This document shows positions 16,465 through 24,329 of a stretch of DNA of 64,000 bases, in pieces. The translations under genes and the position numbers were made by a program. The notes below the pieces were generated by a model. The model did not search any database and was not told the origin of the DNA. It saw only the letters and a program-made list of their open reading frames with translations. This DNA is from Pseudarthrobacter oxydans (GTDB lineage: Bacteria; Actinomycetota; Actinomycetes; Actinomycetales; Micrococcaceae). Numbering within the stretch: position 1 is the first letter of the stretch; every line of letters begins with the position of its first letter. The stretch covers positions 1-64,000 of the forward strand of contig NZ_JAUSSN010000005.1 in assembly GCF_030812335.1 (NCBI RefSeq), written 5' to 3'.

Positions 16465-16638
16465 CACAGGAAAGGAGTCCTTTCCGAATCGCCAGACGGG
16501 GCCCTACCCAGGCCCCGTCCCTCGACACGATGGCGTCCTCGATGACGCCTGCGGTGTTGTCGGGACTGTCGGAGTTCGGGAAATGAGGGCACAAGCCCGA
16601 CTTCCACGACTGGTCTCAACTCCGCGAGAGAAGCAAGA
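16465..16638 (+). promoter_or_regulatory. Structured 5' leader of the levansucrase mRNA
   Basis: Three consecutive hairpins can be drawn: GGAAAG/CTTTCC (16469-16485), GACGGGGCC/GGCCCCGTC (16495-16519, 7-nt loop) and GGCGTC/GACGCC (16532-16549). If transcription starts just after the TAGAAT at 16414, the leader is about 210 nt. No T-tract follows any hairpin and none matches a riboswitch class I know. The gene it precedes is a secreted enzyme, so leader-based control of stability or translation is possible but unproven. Confidence 0.4.
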
Positions 16639-18231
16639 ATGCACAAGCACCCCCATACACCCCAGATGCTGCGGTGGCGCCGGGCCTCCGCAGTACTGGT
16701 AGCCGCCTTCGTGGCCTCAGCGTTTCTGGCCGCTCCCGCGGCGCAGGCCAACGAGCCTGCGGATCCGCCGGCGGCGCAGATGCCGGAGCCGACTCCCGGC
16801 TTCCCGCTGCCGACCAAGCACAGCCAGCAGGCGTACGATCCGGCGTCGGACTTCACGTCCAAGTGGACCCGGGCCGACGCCAAGCAGATCATGGCGCAGA
16901 GTGACCCCACGGTCGCCCCTGGTGAGAACTCCATGAACCCGAACGTCACCATGCCGGAAATCCCGGAAGACTTCCCCACCATGAATGAGGACGTCTGGGT
17001 CTGGGATACCTGGTCCCTCACCGACGAGAACGCGAACCAGATCAGCTACAAGGGCTGGGACGTCGTGTTCTCCCTGGTCGCTGACCGCAACGCCGGCTAC
17101 GGCTTCGACCAGCGTCACTGGAATGCCCGGATCGGCTACTTCTTCCGCAAGACCAACGCCGACCCGGCCAAGGACAAGTGGAACTACGGAGGCCACGTCT
17201 TCGCCGACGGGGCCTCGATCGGCAACACTGAATGGTCCGGTTCCACCCGCCTGATGCAGGGCAACCAGGTCAACGTGTTCTACACGGCCACCACGTTCTA
17301 CGATGTGGCCGAGCGCAACACCGGCGGCGGCGGGATCGCCCCGGACGCAGCCATCGCGAAGGCCCTGGGCAAGATCCACGCCGACCAGAACGGGGTCACC
17401 TTCGACGGCTTCCAGCACACCAAGCTGCTGGAACCGGATGGCACGATGTACCAGACCAAGGCCCAGAACCCGGGCTTCGCCTTCCGCGACCCGTACACGT
17501 TTGCGGACCCGGCGCACCCCGGCAAGACCTTCATGGTCTTCGAAGGCAACACCGGCGGAACCCGCGGACAATACGAGTGCAAGCAGGAGGACCTGGGCTA
17601 TCAGCCCGGTGACCCCAATGCCGAGGCCCTGAACGACGTCAACAGCAGCGGCGCCTACTTCCAGACCGCCAATGTGGGCCTGGCCGTGGCGGACAACAAG
17701 GACCTCACCAAGTGGTCCTTCCTGCCGCCGGTGCTGTCGGCGAACTGCGTCAATGACCAGACCGAGCGTCCGCAGATCTTCATCCAGAACGAGGGCGGCA
17801 AGAACAAGTACTACCTGTTCACGATCAGCCACCAGTTCACCTATGCGGCCGGCATGCGCGGCCCGGACGGTGTCTACGGCTTCGTAGGGGACGGGGTCCG
17901 TTCCGACTACCAGCCGATGAACAACAGCGGCCTGGCGCTGGCCTCACCGACCGACCTCAACCTGCCGTCAGAATCCCCGGAACGGCCCACCCCCAACCAG
18001 AACGGCCGGCAGTTCCAGGCCTACTCGCACTACGTGCAGCCCGGCGGCCTGGTGCAGTCGTTCATCGACAACGTCAACGGCGTCCGCGGCGGCTCCCTCT
18101 CGCCCACCGTGAAGATCAACTTCCGCGACGGTGTTTCAGCCGTTGACCGCACCTTCGGCCAGGACGGCCTCGGCCCGTTCGGTTACCTGCCCACCAACGT
18201 CAAAGTTGGCGGGAACGGCCTCTACAAGTAG
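16639..18231 (+). CDS. Secreted levansucrase (GH68)
   Basis: 530 residues. The signal peptide has a basic start (about 1-16) and a hydrophobic core, with cleavage after AAQA at about residue 37. The GH68 five-bladed propeller carries all three catalytic elements: nucleophile Asp123 in VWDTW, transition-state stabiliser Asp284 in FRDPY, and acid/base Glu376 in TERPQ. It splits sucrose and transfers fructose to make beta-2,6 levan (or fructo-oligosaccharides) outside the cell. The ATG is 16639; a GAGAG precedes it. A hairpin terminator lies 26 bp after the stop, then the GH32 gene. Control by a LacI-type repressor is inferred from the upstream operator. Distinction from inulosucrase cannot be made by eye, but bacterial levansucrase is the usual activity. 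Confidence 0.94.
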   Translation: MHKHPHTPQMLRWRRASAVLVAAFVASAFLAAPAAQANEPADPPAAQMPEPTPGFPLPTKHSQQAYDPASDFTSKWTRADAKQIMAQSDPTVAPGENSMNPNVTMPEIPEDFPTMNEDVWVWDTWSLTDENANQISYKGWDVVFSLVADRNAGYGFDQRHWNARIGYFFRKTNADPAKDKWNYGGHVFADGASIGNTEWSGSTRLMQGNQVNVFYTATTFYDVAERNTGGGGIAPDAAIAKALGKIHADQNGVTFDGFQHTKLLEPDGTMYQTKAQNPGFAFRDPYTFADPAHPGKTFMVFEGNTGGTRGQYECKQEDLGYQPGDPNAEALNDVNSSGAYFQTANVGLAVADNKDLTKWSFLPPVLSANCVNDQTERPQIFIQNEGGKNKYYLFTISHQFTYAAGMRGPDGVYGFVGDGVRSDYQPMNNSGLALASPTDLNLPSESPERPTPNQNGRQFQAYSHYVQPGGLVQSFIDNVNGVRGGSLSPTVKINFRDGVSAVDRTFGQDGLGPFGYLPTNVKVGGNGLYK

Positions 18232-18256
18232 CGCATCAATGAGGCAGTAACAGGGA

Positions 18257-18284
18257 GGAGGCGCCCGGGAATCCGGGCGCCTCC
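18257..18284 (+). terminator. Hairpin terminator or attenuator after levansucrase
   Basis: A perfect 12-bp GC-rich stem (18257-18268 with 18273-18284) around a GAAT loop. No T-run follows, so it may terminate only partly, or protect the levansucrase mRNA 3' end while allowing some read-through into the GH32 gene 94 bp downstream. Confidence 0.65.
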
Positions 18285-18377
18285 ATCCACCGTGTGTGCG
18301 GATGCCTGTGCTGGCCCACCAAGGTGGAACCGGCCCCAACGGCGTCACGTCACCACCAGAACCAGGAATGTTGAATT

Positions 18378-20402
18378 GTGAGAGACCTTGTCCGCCCGCA
18401 GGTGCTGAAAAAGTTGAAGCAACTTCGACGCAAGCGACCGCCAGCCTGGCTAATCAATGCGCTGAGCCCCCGCACGATCTGGATTGGTGTGGCGGCCGCG
18501 GCCGCGGCGGTTCTCGTCGCGGTGGCGTTGGTCCCGACGACGACGGGTTCCCGTCCGGCTGCCCGCGGCCAGGTCGAGCAGGCCCTTCTGGGCATCGCCG
18601 ACGCGCAGGCCGAAGCCATGGAATCCCAGGGCCGTTACGGCTCCTATTGGCTCAGCGGCGGTGACCGCACCCTCGAGAAGCTGACGCATCCGATCCGGAC
18701 CGAAGGCGTGGCGGATCTGCGGAGCATCGAATGCACCAACGGGTGGGTGGCAGCCGCACGGATCGGCGATGACGTCGAGATCAGGTCCAGCGTGGAAGAC
18801 CGGGTCGTTCGTGCAGGCACCGGTGAAGTCGTCCGCCCGGAGTGCATGTCTTCCGAAGCAGTTGCGTCCATGCTCTCGGATCTGGGCGTGCCGCGGCAGA
18901 CGCCGCCGCTCCCGGCTTCAGCTTTCGACCGGCCCGACGGGGCATCCGAGTTCCGGCCGAGCTATCACATCACGCCCCAGAAGAACTGGATGAATGATCC
19001 GCAGCGTCCGATCCTGCTGGACGGGCTGTGGCACTACTACTACCTCTACAACGCCGGGTATCCGACGGAAAACGGCACCGAGTGGTACCACCTGACCAGC
19101 ACAGACCTGGTGCACTGGAAAGACGAAGGGGTCGCGATCGCCAAGTACAAAAACGGGCTGGGCGACATCGAGACCGGAAGCGCCGTGGTGGACCATGACA
19201 ACTCGGCCGGCTTTGGCAAGGGGGCCGTTATCGCGGTCATGACGCAACAGGACCAGGGCATCCAGCGGCAATCCCTGTTCTATTCCAACGACAACGGATA
19301 CTCGTTCACCGAGTATGAGAACAACCCGATCATGGAAAACCCCGGCGAACCGGACTGGCGGGATCCCAAGATCATCCGCGATGAAGCCCACGGCCAGTGG
19401 GTGATGGCACTGGCCGAAGGCGAGAAGATCGGCATGTACACCTCCACGGACCTCAAGGACTGGCACTACTCTTCGGGCATCGAACGCACCGGTCTGGGCA
19501 CCCTGGAATGCCCGGAACTCTTCCAGCTGGATCTCGACGGGGATCCATCCAAACGGACCTGGGTCCTGGCCGCCAGCGCCAACGGGAGCGACGAGGGGTT
19601 CACCACGGGCGTTGCCTACTGGACTGGCTCTTGGGACGGAACCCGCTTCACCGCCACGGACGACGCGCATCAGTGGCTCGACGCCGGCTCCGACTTTTAT
19701 GCCGCCGTGACGTGGGATGATCCGAGGCTCACCGAAAGCCAGCGGATGTCCTCCCGGCACGCCGTCGGGTGGATGAACAACTGGACGTACGCCCGGCAGC
19801 TTCCCACCGAGGACTGGCACGGCGGTGCCGACTCCATTGTGCGCGACATCAGGCTGAAAACAATCACCGGAAAGCCGACCCTGGTGTCCAGCCCCACCGC
19901 AGCCATGAAGTCTATTGAAGGACCGGTGGCAACGGTCGGGGAACGTCGAATGACGCAGGAGGGCGCAGGGCAGCTACCGGCTCCGGAAGGCGGGGCCTAC
20001 AGGCTCGATGTGACGCTTGAACGGACGGCCGGCCAGGACGGATCCGAAGCGAGGATCGAGCTTGGAAGCGACAAGGGAACGTTCGCGACGGTCGGATATG
20101 ACTTCGCAAGTGAATCGGCATTCATTTCCCGCGATGCTGATGCCGCCGCCACCGGCAAGGCCGAACTCCACCCTGGCTACCGGGCATCGCGACGCACCGT
20201 CAGCCCGCCGCGGGAAGGGAAAGTCGAGCTGACAATGTTCGTCGACTATTCCTCAGTGGAGGTTTTCATCAATGGCGGGGAAAAGACCATGACGTCACTC
20301 GTGTTCCCGACCGGGGGGGCGCCGACCATCAACGCCGTCACGGCGGAGGGGTCCCTGACGCTCAAGTCCCTCAGTTACAGGCGGCTGGCCGCGACACGCT
20401 GA
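18378..20402 (+). CDS. Membrane-anchored GH32 levan-degrading enzyme
   Basis: 674 residues. A basic cytoplasmic stub is followed by one transmembrane helix (about 33-52), then a roughly 125-residue extracytoplasmic spacer, then the GH32 catalytic propeller from about 190 and a C-terminal beta-sandwich. Catalytic elements: nucleophile Asp207 in WMNDPQRP, Asp329 in WRDPK, acid/base Glu377 in TLECPEL. The Gln after NDP (instead of Asn-Gly) is, as far as I recall, seen in levan fructotransferases and levanbiohydrolases, so the product may be DFA IV or levanbiose rather than fructose; plain levanase is the alternative. GTG start with AGGA upstream. It follows levansucrase on the same strand and should act on the levan that enzyme makes, tethered to the cell. 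Confidence 0.87.
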   Translation: MRDLVRPQVLKKLKQLRRKRPPAWLINALSPRTIWIGVAAAAAAVLVAVALVPTTTGSRPAARGQVEQALLGIADAQAEAMESQGRYGSYWLSGGDRTLEKLTHPIRTEGVADLRSIECTNGWVAAARIGDDVEIRSSVEDRVVRAGTGEVVRPECMSSEAVASMLSDLGVPRQTPPLPASAFDRPDGASEFRPSYHITPQKNWMNDPQRPILLDGLWHYYYLYNAGYPTENGTEWYHLTSTDLVHWKDEGVAIAKYKNGLGDIETGSAVVDHDNSAGFGKGAVIAVMTQQDQGIQRQSLFYSNDNGYSFTEYENNPIMENPGEPDWRDPKIIRDEAHGQWVMALAEGEKIGMYTSTDLKDWHYSSGIERTGLGTLECPELFQLDLDGDPSKRTWVLAASANGSDEGFTTGVAYWTGSWDGTRFTATDDAHQWLDAGSDFYAAVTWDDPRLTESQRMSSRHAVGWMNNWTYARQLPTEDWHGGADSIVRDIRLKTITGKPTLVSSPTAAMKSIEGPVATVGERRMTQEGAGQLPAPEGGAYRLDVTLERTAGQDGSEARIELGSDKGTFATVGYDFASESAFISRDADAAATGKAELHPGYRASRRTVSPPREGKVELTMFVDYSSVEVFINGGEKTMTSLVFPTGGAPTINAVTAEGSLTLKSLSYRRLAATR

Positions 20403-20500
20403 CGTGTATGGACCCCTTTTGACCTCGTGGCCCGCCGGGAAGCGGCCACGTTGTCGGTGGCAGGTACTAGGGTGGTCACAAAGAGAAGGGGGAGTGCCTT

Positions 20501-20965
20501 ATGGAATACCAGAATTCCCAGCCCGCAGCGGCCCCGGTGCCCGGGTTGGCCACCGACCTGCCGCTGCCCGGTGCCGGCCGCACCGTCATTTCCGAAACCG
20601 CCGTCGCGAAGGTCGCGGGCATCGCCGCCCGCTCCGTTCCCGGCGTGTACTCCCTGGGATCCGGCCCGTCCCGCGCGCTCGGCGCCTTCCGCGACGCCGT
20701 CGGCAGCTCAGACCACGCCGCCGGTGTCCGCGCCGAAGTCGGTGAAACCCAGGTCGCCGTCGACATTGACCTGGTGGCGCTGTACGGCACACCCCTGCAC
20801 GCCCTGGCGGACCAGATCCGCGCCGCCGTGTACGCGGCGGTCGAGGAACTCGTCGGACTGCAGGTCATCGAAGTGAACATCGAGATCATCGACGTCTACG
20901 TGCCCGGCCCGGCGAAGCCCGGCACCCCCGCCGAGACCCGGCCGCCAAGGGAGGCAATCCAGTGA
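20501..20965 (+). CDS. Asp23/Gls24 family envelope stress protein
   Basis: 154 residues. The Asp23 domain (about 27-135) starts GRTVISETAVAKVAGIAARSVPGVYSLG and continues with VDIDLVALYGTPLHALADQIR, as in alkaline shock protein 23. In Staphylococcus, Asp23 sits under the membrane bound to AmaP; here the AmaP homologue is four genes downstream. The ATG follows AAGGGGGAG. It heads a run of five overlapping genes (20501-22809). A role in cell envelope homeostasis is inferred from the family. Confidence 0.9.
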   Translation: MEYQNSQPAAAPVPGLATDLPLPGAGRTVISETAVAKVAGIAARSVPGVYSLGSGPSRALGAFRDAVGSSDHAAGVRAEVGETQVAVDIDLVALYGTPLHALADQIRAAVYAAVEELVGLQVIEVNIEIIDVYVPGPAKPGTPAETRPPREAIQ

Positions 20966-21153
20966 ATCTGACGGTTGTGGGAATCGCGATGGGCGCCTTC
21001 GTCGCGTTCATGTCCTTCCAGTTCGGCGCATGGGGCTTCCTCGGCGCCCTGCTGTTCATGGGTATCGGAGCCCTGCTGGGCCGCGCCGCGGAAGGGAAAC
21101 TGGACCTGCGCAGCGTGCTTGACGCCCTCACAGGCCGGCGTTCCTCCTCATGA
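20962..21153 (+). CDS. Small membrane protein, DUF2273-like
   Basis: 63 residues with two hydrophobic segments (about 3-20 and 24-40) and a short polar tail. It has the size and position of the DUF2273 protein that follows asp23 in Gram-positive amaP clusters. The GTG start overlaps the previous stop by 4 bases (GTGA) and follows AAGGGAGG. Likely a partner of AmaP in the membrane; exact role unknown. Confidence 0.82.
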   Translation: MNLTVVGIAMGAFVAFMSFQFGAWGFLGALLFMGIGALLGRAAEGKLDLRSVLDALTGRRSSS

Positions 21154-21530
21154 GCGCGGCAGCTGGGGCGGTCCGCGCCGCCGCGATGGCTGGACACACC
21201 AGGATCAGCACGCAGGCGCTCACGAGCGTGGCCCAGGCCGCCGCGGCCGAAGCCCTCGGTGTCACGCCGCATGAGGTGCGGGCTGAATGGTCCGACGACG
21301 ACGGGCTGCTGGCACTGTCCCTCGTCTCACCCATCACCCTCCCGCCGCTGGCCGTAGTCCTTCGGGAGCCCGGACGCGTCGCGGGCTTCGGCGGCTCCGT
21401 CTGGAACCGGGCTGTGGCCGCCAAGGCCGACATCCTGCGCCGCGTGACGGAGCTGAGCGGTGCCCGGCTGAGCCGGGTCGACATCCGGATCAGCGGCGCC
21501 AGCGTGAGAGAAGGAGGGCGGGTCCATTGA
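21150..21530 (+). CDS. Hypothetical protein of the Asp23/AmaP cluster
   Basis: 126 residues, no transmembrane segment or signal peptide. It is Ala-rich and has the pattern of a small alpha/beta domain: ISTQALTSVAQAAAAEALGV, then WSDDDGLLALSLVSPI, then RVDIRISGA. This is reminiscent of a shortened Asp23-like domain, but I cannot assign it firmly. It overlaps the upstream small membrane protein gene by ATGA and the downstream gene by one to three bases, so it is certainly part of the operon. Confidence 0.7.
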   Translation: MSAAAGAVRAAAMAGHTRISTQALTSVAQAAAAEALGVTPHEVRAEWSDDDGLLALSLVSPITLPPLAVVLREPGRVAGFGGSVWNRAVAAKADILRRVTELSGARLSRVDIRISGASVREGGRVH

Positions 21531-22201
21531 GCCACGCCACCGACCGTCATTCCAGCGGCGGACGCCACGTCCCGCCCGCTCCCAGCGCCGCACCGTCCGC
21601 CGGCAACCCGTCAGCTGCCGGGACGGGCGTCGAGGGTATGGAACAGATCCTCAAGCGCGAAACCCACTCCTCCAGGGCTACGGCCTCGATCATCGCCGCC
21701 GTGCTCGTCATTGCCCTTTGCGTCTACGCCCTGCTGGAAACCGCGGTCCGGGCCGTCGGCCAGCCGCCCTGGCTCGTGGATCCGCAGACCGCCGCGGAGA
21801 AGGTTGTGGCGCTCCCGGACGGGGTCCCGCCGCTCCTGCTCGGCGTCGTTGGCGCCGTGCTGGTCATGGCCGGGCTGTTCTTCTTCCTGAACGCGGTGCT
21901 GCCCGGACGCCGTGCCCGCCACGTCCTGCTGGACCGCCGCGCCGCCGTCGTGGTGGACGACGAGGTGATCGCTTCCGCGCTGGCGCGGCGGGCGCGGCTG
22001 GCTGCCAACGTGAGCCAGGAACAGGTGATGGTGACGGTGTCCCGGCAGCAGGTCGAGGTCAACGTCCGTCCCACCTCCGGTGTCCCGTTGAGCCGGAGCG
22101 CCGTGCTCACGGCCGTCCAGGACGAGCTCCGGGAGATGGGATTGACCCCGACGCCGGAAGCCCGGATCAATGTCACCTCGACGGGGGTGGTCGGCGCATG
22201 A
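21527..22201 (+). CDS. DUF6286-like membrane protein of the AmaP cluster
   Basis: 224 residues. A polar, Ser/Pro-rich N-terminus of about 45 residues precedes two transmembrane helices (about 52-72 and 102-121), then a soluble C-terminal domain (ARRARLAANVSQEQVMVTVS, then VEVNVRPTSGVPL) resembling the AmaP tail. TTG start at 21527 chosen because GGAGGG lies 8 bases upstream and the codon overlaps the previous stop; the frame is open further upstream but only as a shadow of the previous gene. Conserved in actinobacterial amaP clusters; function unknown. Confidence 0.78.
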   Translation: MSHATDRHSSGGRHVPPAPSAAPSAGNPSAAGTGVEGMEQILKRETHSSRATASIIAAVLVIALCVYALLETAVRAVGQPPWLVDPQTAAEKVVALPDGVPPLLLGVVGAVLVMAGLFFFLNAVLPGRRARHVLLDRRAAVVVDDEVIASALARRARLAANVSQEQVMVTVSRQQVEVNVRPTSGVPLSRSAVLTAVQDELREMGLTPTPEARINVTSTGVVGA

Positions 22202-22809
22202 ACGGCACCCCCAGAACCCTCAACCGGATCCTGATCGGCGTCCTCGGCTTCAAGCTGCTCGCCATCGGCGTGCTGCTCATCCTGCTGGCGACTGTGCCGG
22301 CGGTCGCCGTTTGGTGGCAGGGCTGGGCCGCCGGCGTCTGGAGCCTCTGGCGGGAGCTCTTCGAGCGCACGCGCTTCCCCGGCCGCGCGGAGAGCTGGCT
22401 CTGGATCGTGGTGGTCCTGATGCTGCTCCTCGTGATCGGTGCCATGGTGGCCTGGGTTGCCCAGCAGGGCAAGGGCCGGGCCAACACGCTCCTGTCCGAA
22501 GAGGACCCCGGTGAGGTGCCCGGAAACGTCAGGATCGGCAGCGGGGTAGCCGAGCAGGCGCTCCGGGCCGCCCTGGCAGACCGTCCGGATCTGGCCGGCA
22601 CGACCGTGGCCACCTACGAATTCCGCGGCGAACCGGCCCTGAGAATCAGGATCCAGCCCCGCCATGGCGTGGCCCCGCACCGGCTCGCGGCCGAGGTGTC
22701 CGCCCTTGTGGAGGCCCTCGACGTCGCGCTCGGGAAACGCACCCTGGTGCTCATTCATCTCGCCTCGGGGGCCCGGTCACGGTTTGGCCGGGCCGAACGG
22801 GTCCGCTGA
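22198..22809 (+). CDS. amaP: AmaP-like alkaline shock membrane anchor protein
   Basis: 203 residues with two transmembrane helices (about 10-36 and 67-90) and a cytoplasmic C-terminal domain containing VRIGSGVAEQALRAALADRPDL and RPRHGVAPHRLAAEV-like segments. Size, topology and position after asp23 and DUF2273 genes match AmaP, the anchor that holds Asp23 at the membrane. The ATG overlaps the preceding stop (ATGA). It is the last gene of the five-gene run; an operator/promoter for the sugar importer follows at 22942. Confidence 0.82.
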   Translation: MNGTPRTLNRILIGVLGFKLLAIGVLLILLATVPAVAVWWQGWAAGVWSLWRELFERTRFPGRAESWLWIVVVLMLLLVIGAMVAWVAQQGKGRANTLLSEEDPGEVPGNVRIGSGVAEQALRAALADRPDLAGTTVATYEFRGEPALRIRIQPRHGVAPHRLAAEVSALVEALDVALGKRTLVLIHLASGARSRFGRAERVR

Positions 22810-22941
22810 CCGGTGTGAGCTTTCGGCAACATCTTTTTCGGGCATGCTGCAGGCGCCCTGTGGCCGGATTCCAGTGAATCGGCGCGGGCTCACCCACAGA
22901 AAAATCTCCGGCACAAGGGTCTCCTTTCTGTAAAGGTTCCA

Positions 22942-22955
22942 TGTAAACGCTTGCA
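22942..22955. promoter_or_regulatory. LacI-family operator before the sugar importer
   Basis: TGTAAACGCTTGCA, one base different from the site at 16370-16383. TTGCAT (22951-22956) overlapping its right half could serve as the -35 element, with GATTAT or TTATCG near 22972-22979 as a weak -10. Binding here would block transcription of the importer. The start codon of the solute-binding protein is 87 bp downstream. Confidence 0.78.
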
Positions 22956-23042
22956 TTCCTCACCGGGTGTTGATTATCGTGATGGGCACCACACGAACGC
23001 ACCGCCGTTTCTTGACCGGTACTCAGCGAGGAGCCCCCCAGT

Positions 23043-24323
23043 ATGAAAACACCGAAGTTCTTACTTCCCGTCGCCGCAGCAGGCGTTCTAGCCTTGACTC
23101 TCTCCGCCTGTGGCGGCGGAGGAGGCGGCACGACCGCCGGCGCCGACGCCGAGCAAGGCCTCGACGGCCGCGGTCCCATCACGTACGTCCAGGGCAAGGA
23201 CAACAACAACGTGGTCCGCCCGGTGATCGAAAAATGGAATGCTGCCCACCCGAACGAGAAAGTCACGTTCAAGGAGCAGACCGACCAGGCCGACCAGCAG
23301 CACGATGACCTGGTCCAGAATTTCCAGGCCAAGAACGCCAACTACGACGTCGTCAGCGTCGACGTGGTGTGGACGGCCGAGTTCGCCGCTAAGGGCTGGC
23401 TCCAGCCGCTCAAGGACAAGATGGCGCTGGACACCTCGGCGATGCTGAAGCCGACGGTGGATGCGGCATCCTACAAGGGCACTCTGTACGCGGTACCGAA
23501 GGACTCCGACGGCGGCATGCTCTACTACCGCAAGGACTTGGTCCCCACGCCACCCAAGACTTGGGACGAGATGATGAGCATGTGCTCCATCGCCAAGGAG
23601 AACAACATCGGTTGCTTCGCCGGCCAATATTCCAAGTACGAGGGCCTCACTGTGAACACCGCAGAGGCGATCAACTCGACCGGGGGGTCCGTGCTGGATG
23701 CGGACGGCAAGCCGAACCTGAACACCCCCGAAGCCAAGGCTGGCCTCGGCAACCTCGTCACGGCATATGCCAACGGCAACATCCCGAAGGAAGGCATCAC
23801 CTTCCAGGAGGAGCAGGGCCGCCAGGCCTTCCAGGACGGCAAGTTGCTCTTCCACCGCAACTGGCCCTACATGTACAGCCTGGCAACGACGGAAGGGTCG
23901 TCGAAAGTCAAGGACGTCCTCGGCCTAGCGGCTCTGCCCGGCATTGACGGTCCCGGGGCATCGACGCTCGGCGGGCACAGCGTCGGCGTGAGTGTCTACT
24001 CGAAGAACAAGGCCACGGCCGTGGACTTCCTGAAGTTCATCACCACCGAGGAAACGCAGAGGTTCTACGCCACGCAGGGTTCACTCGCTCCGGTTCTCAG
24101 TGCGCTGTACGACGACCAGGAACTTGTCGCCAAGCTGCCGTACCTCCCGGTGCTGAAGACCTCCATCGAGAACGCCGTGCCGCGTCCTGTCACCCCGTTC
24201 TACCCGGCCGTCACGAAGGCCATCCAAGAAAATGCGTACGCTGCCATCAAGGGTGAGAAGACCGTTGATGCAGCCTTGTCCGACATGCAGAAGTCCATCG
24301 AGTCCGCTAGCGCGGGACAGTAG
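23043..24323 (+). CDS. Sugar ABC transporter solute-binding lipoprotein (CUT1)
   Basis: 426 residues. Lipoprotein signal peptide with lipobox LSAC (Cys23) followed by a Gly-rich linker. The mature part is a cluster-B (maltose/trehalose type) binding protein: VIEKWNAAHP, VSVDVVWTAEFAAKGWLQPL, YAVPKDSDGGMLYYRKDL and GGHSVGVSVYSKNK. It captures an oligosaccharide at the cell surface for the two permeases that follow (7 bp to the next gene). A GAGGAG lies upstream of the ATG. Operator-controlled and next to levan enzymes, so levan-derived fructo-oligosaccharides or DFA IV are the most likely substrates; this is inferred from context. Confidence 0.92.
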   Translation: MKTPKFLLPVAAAGVLALTLSACGGGGGGTTAGADAEQGLDGRGPITYVQGKDNNNVVRPVIEKWNAAHPNEKVTFKEQTDQADQQHDDLVQNFQAKNANYDVVSVDVVWTAEFAAKGWLQPLKDKMALDTSAMLKPTVDAASYKGTLYAVPKDSDGGMLYYRKDLVPTPPKTWDEMMSMCSIAKENNIGCFAGQYSKYEGLTVNTAEAINSTGGSVLDADGKPNLNTPEAKAGLGNLVTAYANGNIPKEGITFQEEQGRQAFQDGKLLFHRNWPYMYSLATTEGSSKVKDVLGLAALPGIDGPGASTLGGHSVGVSVYSKNKATAVDFLKFITTEETQRFYATQGSLAPVLSALYDDQELVAKLPYLPVLKTSIENAVPRPVTPFYPAVTKAIQENAYAAIKGEKTVDAALSDMQKSIESASAGQ

Positions 24324-24329
24324 CTAGCC

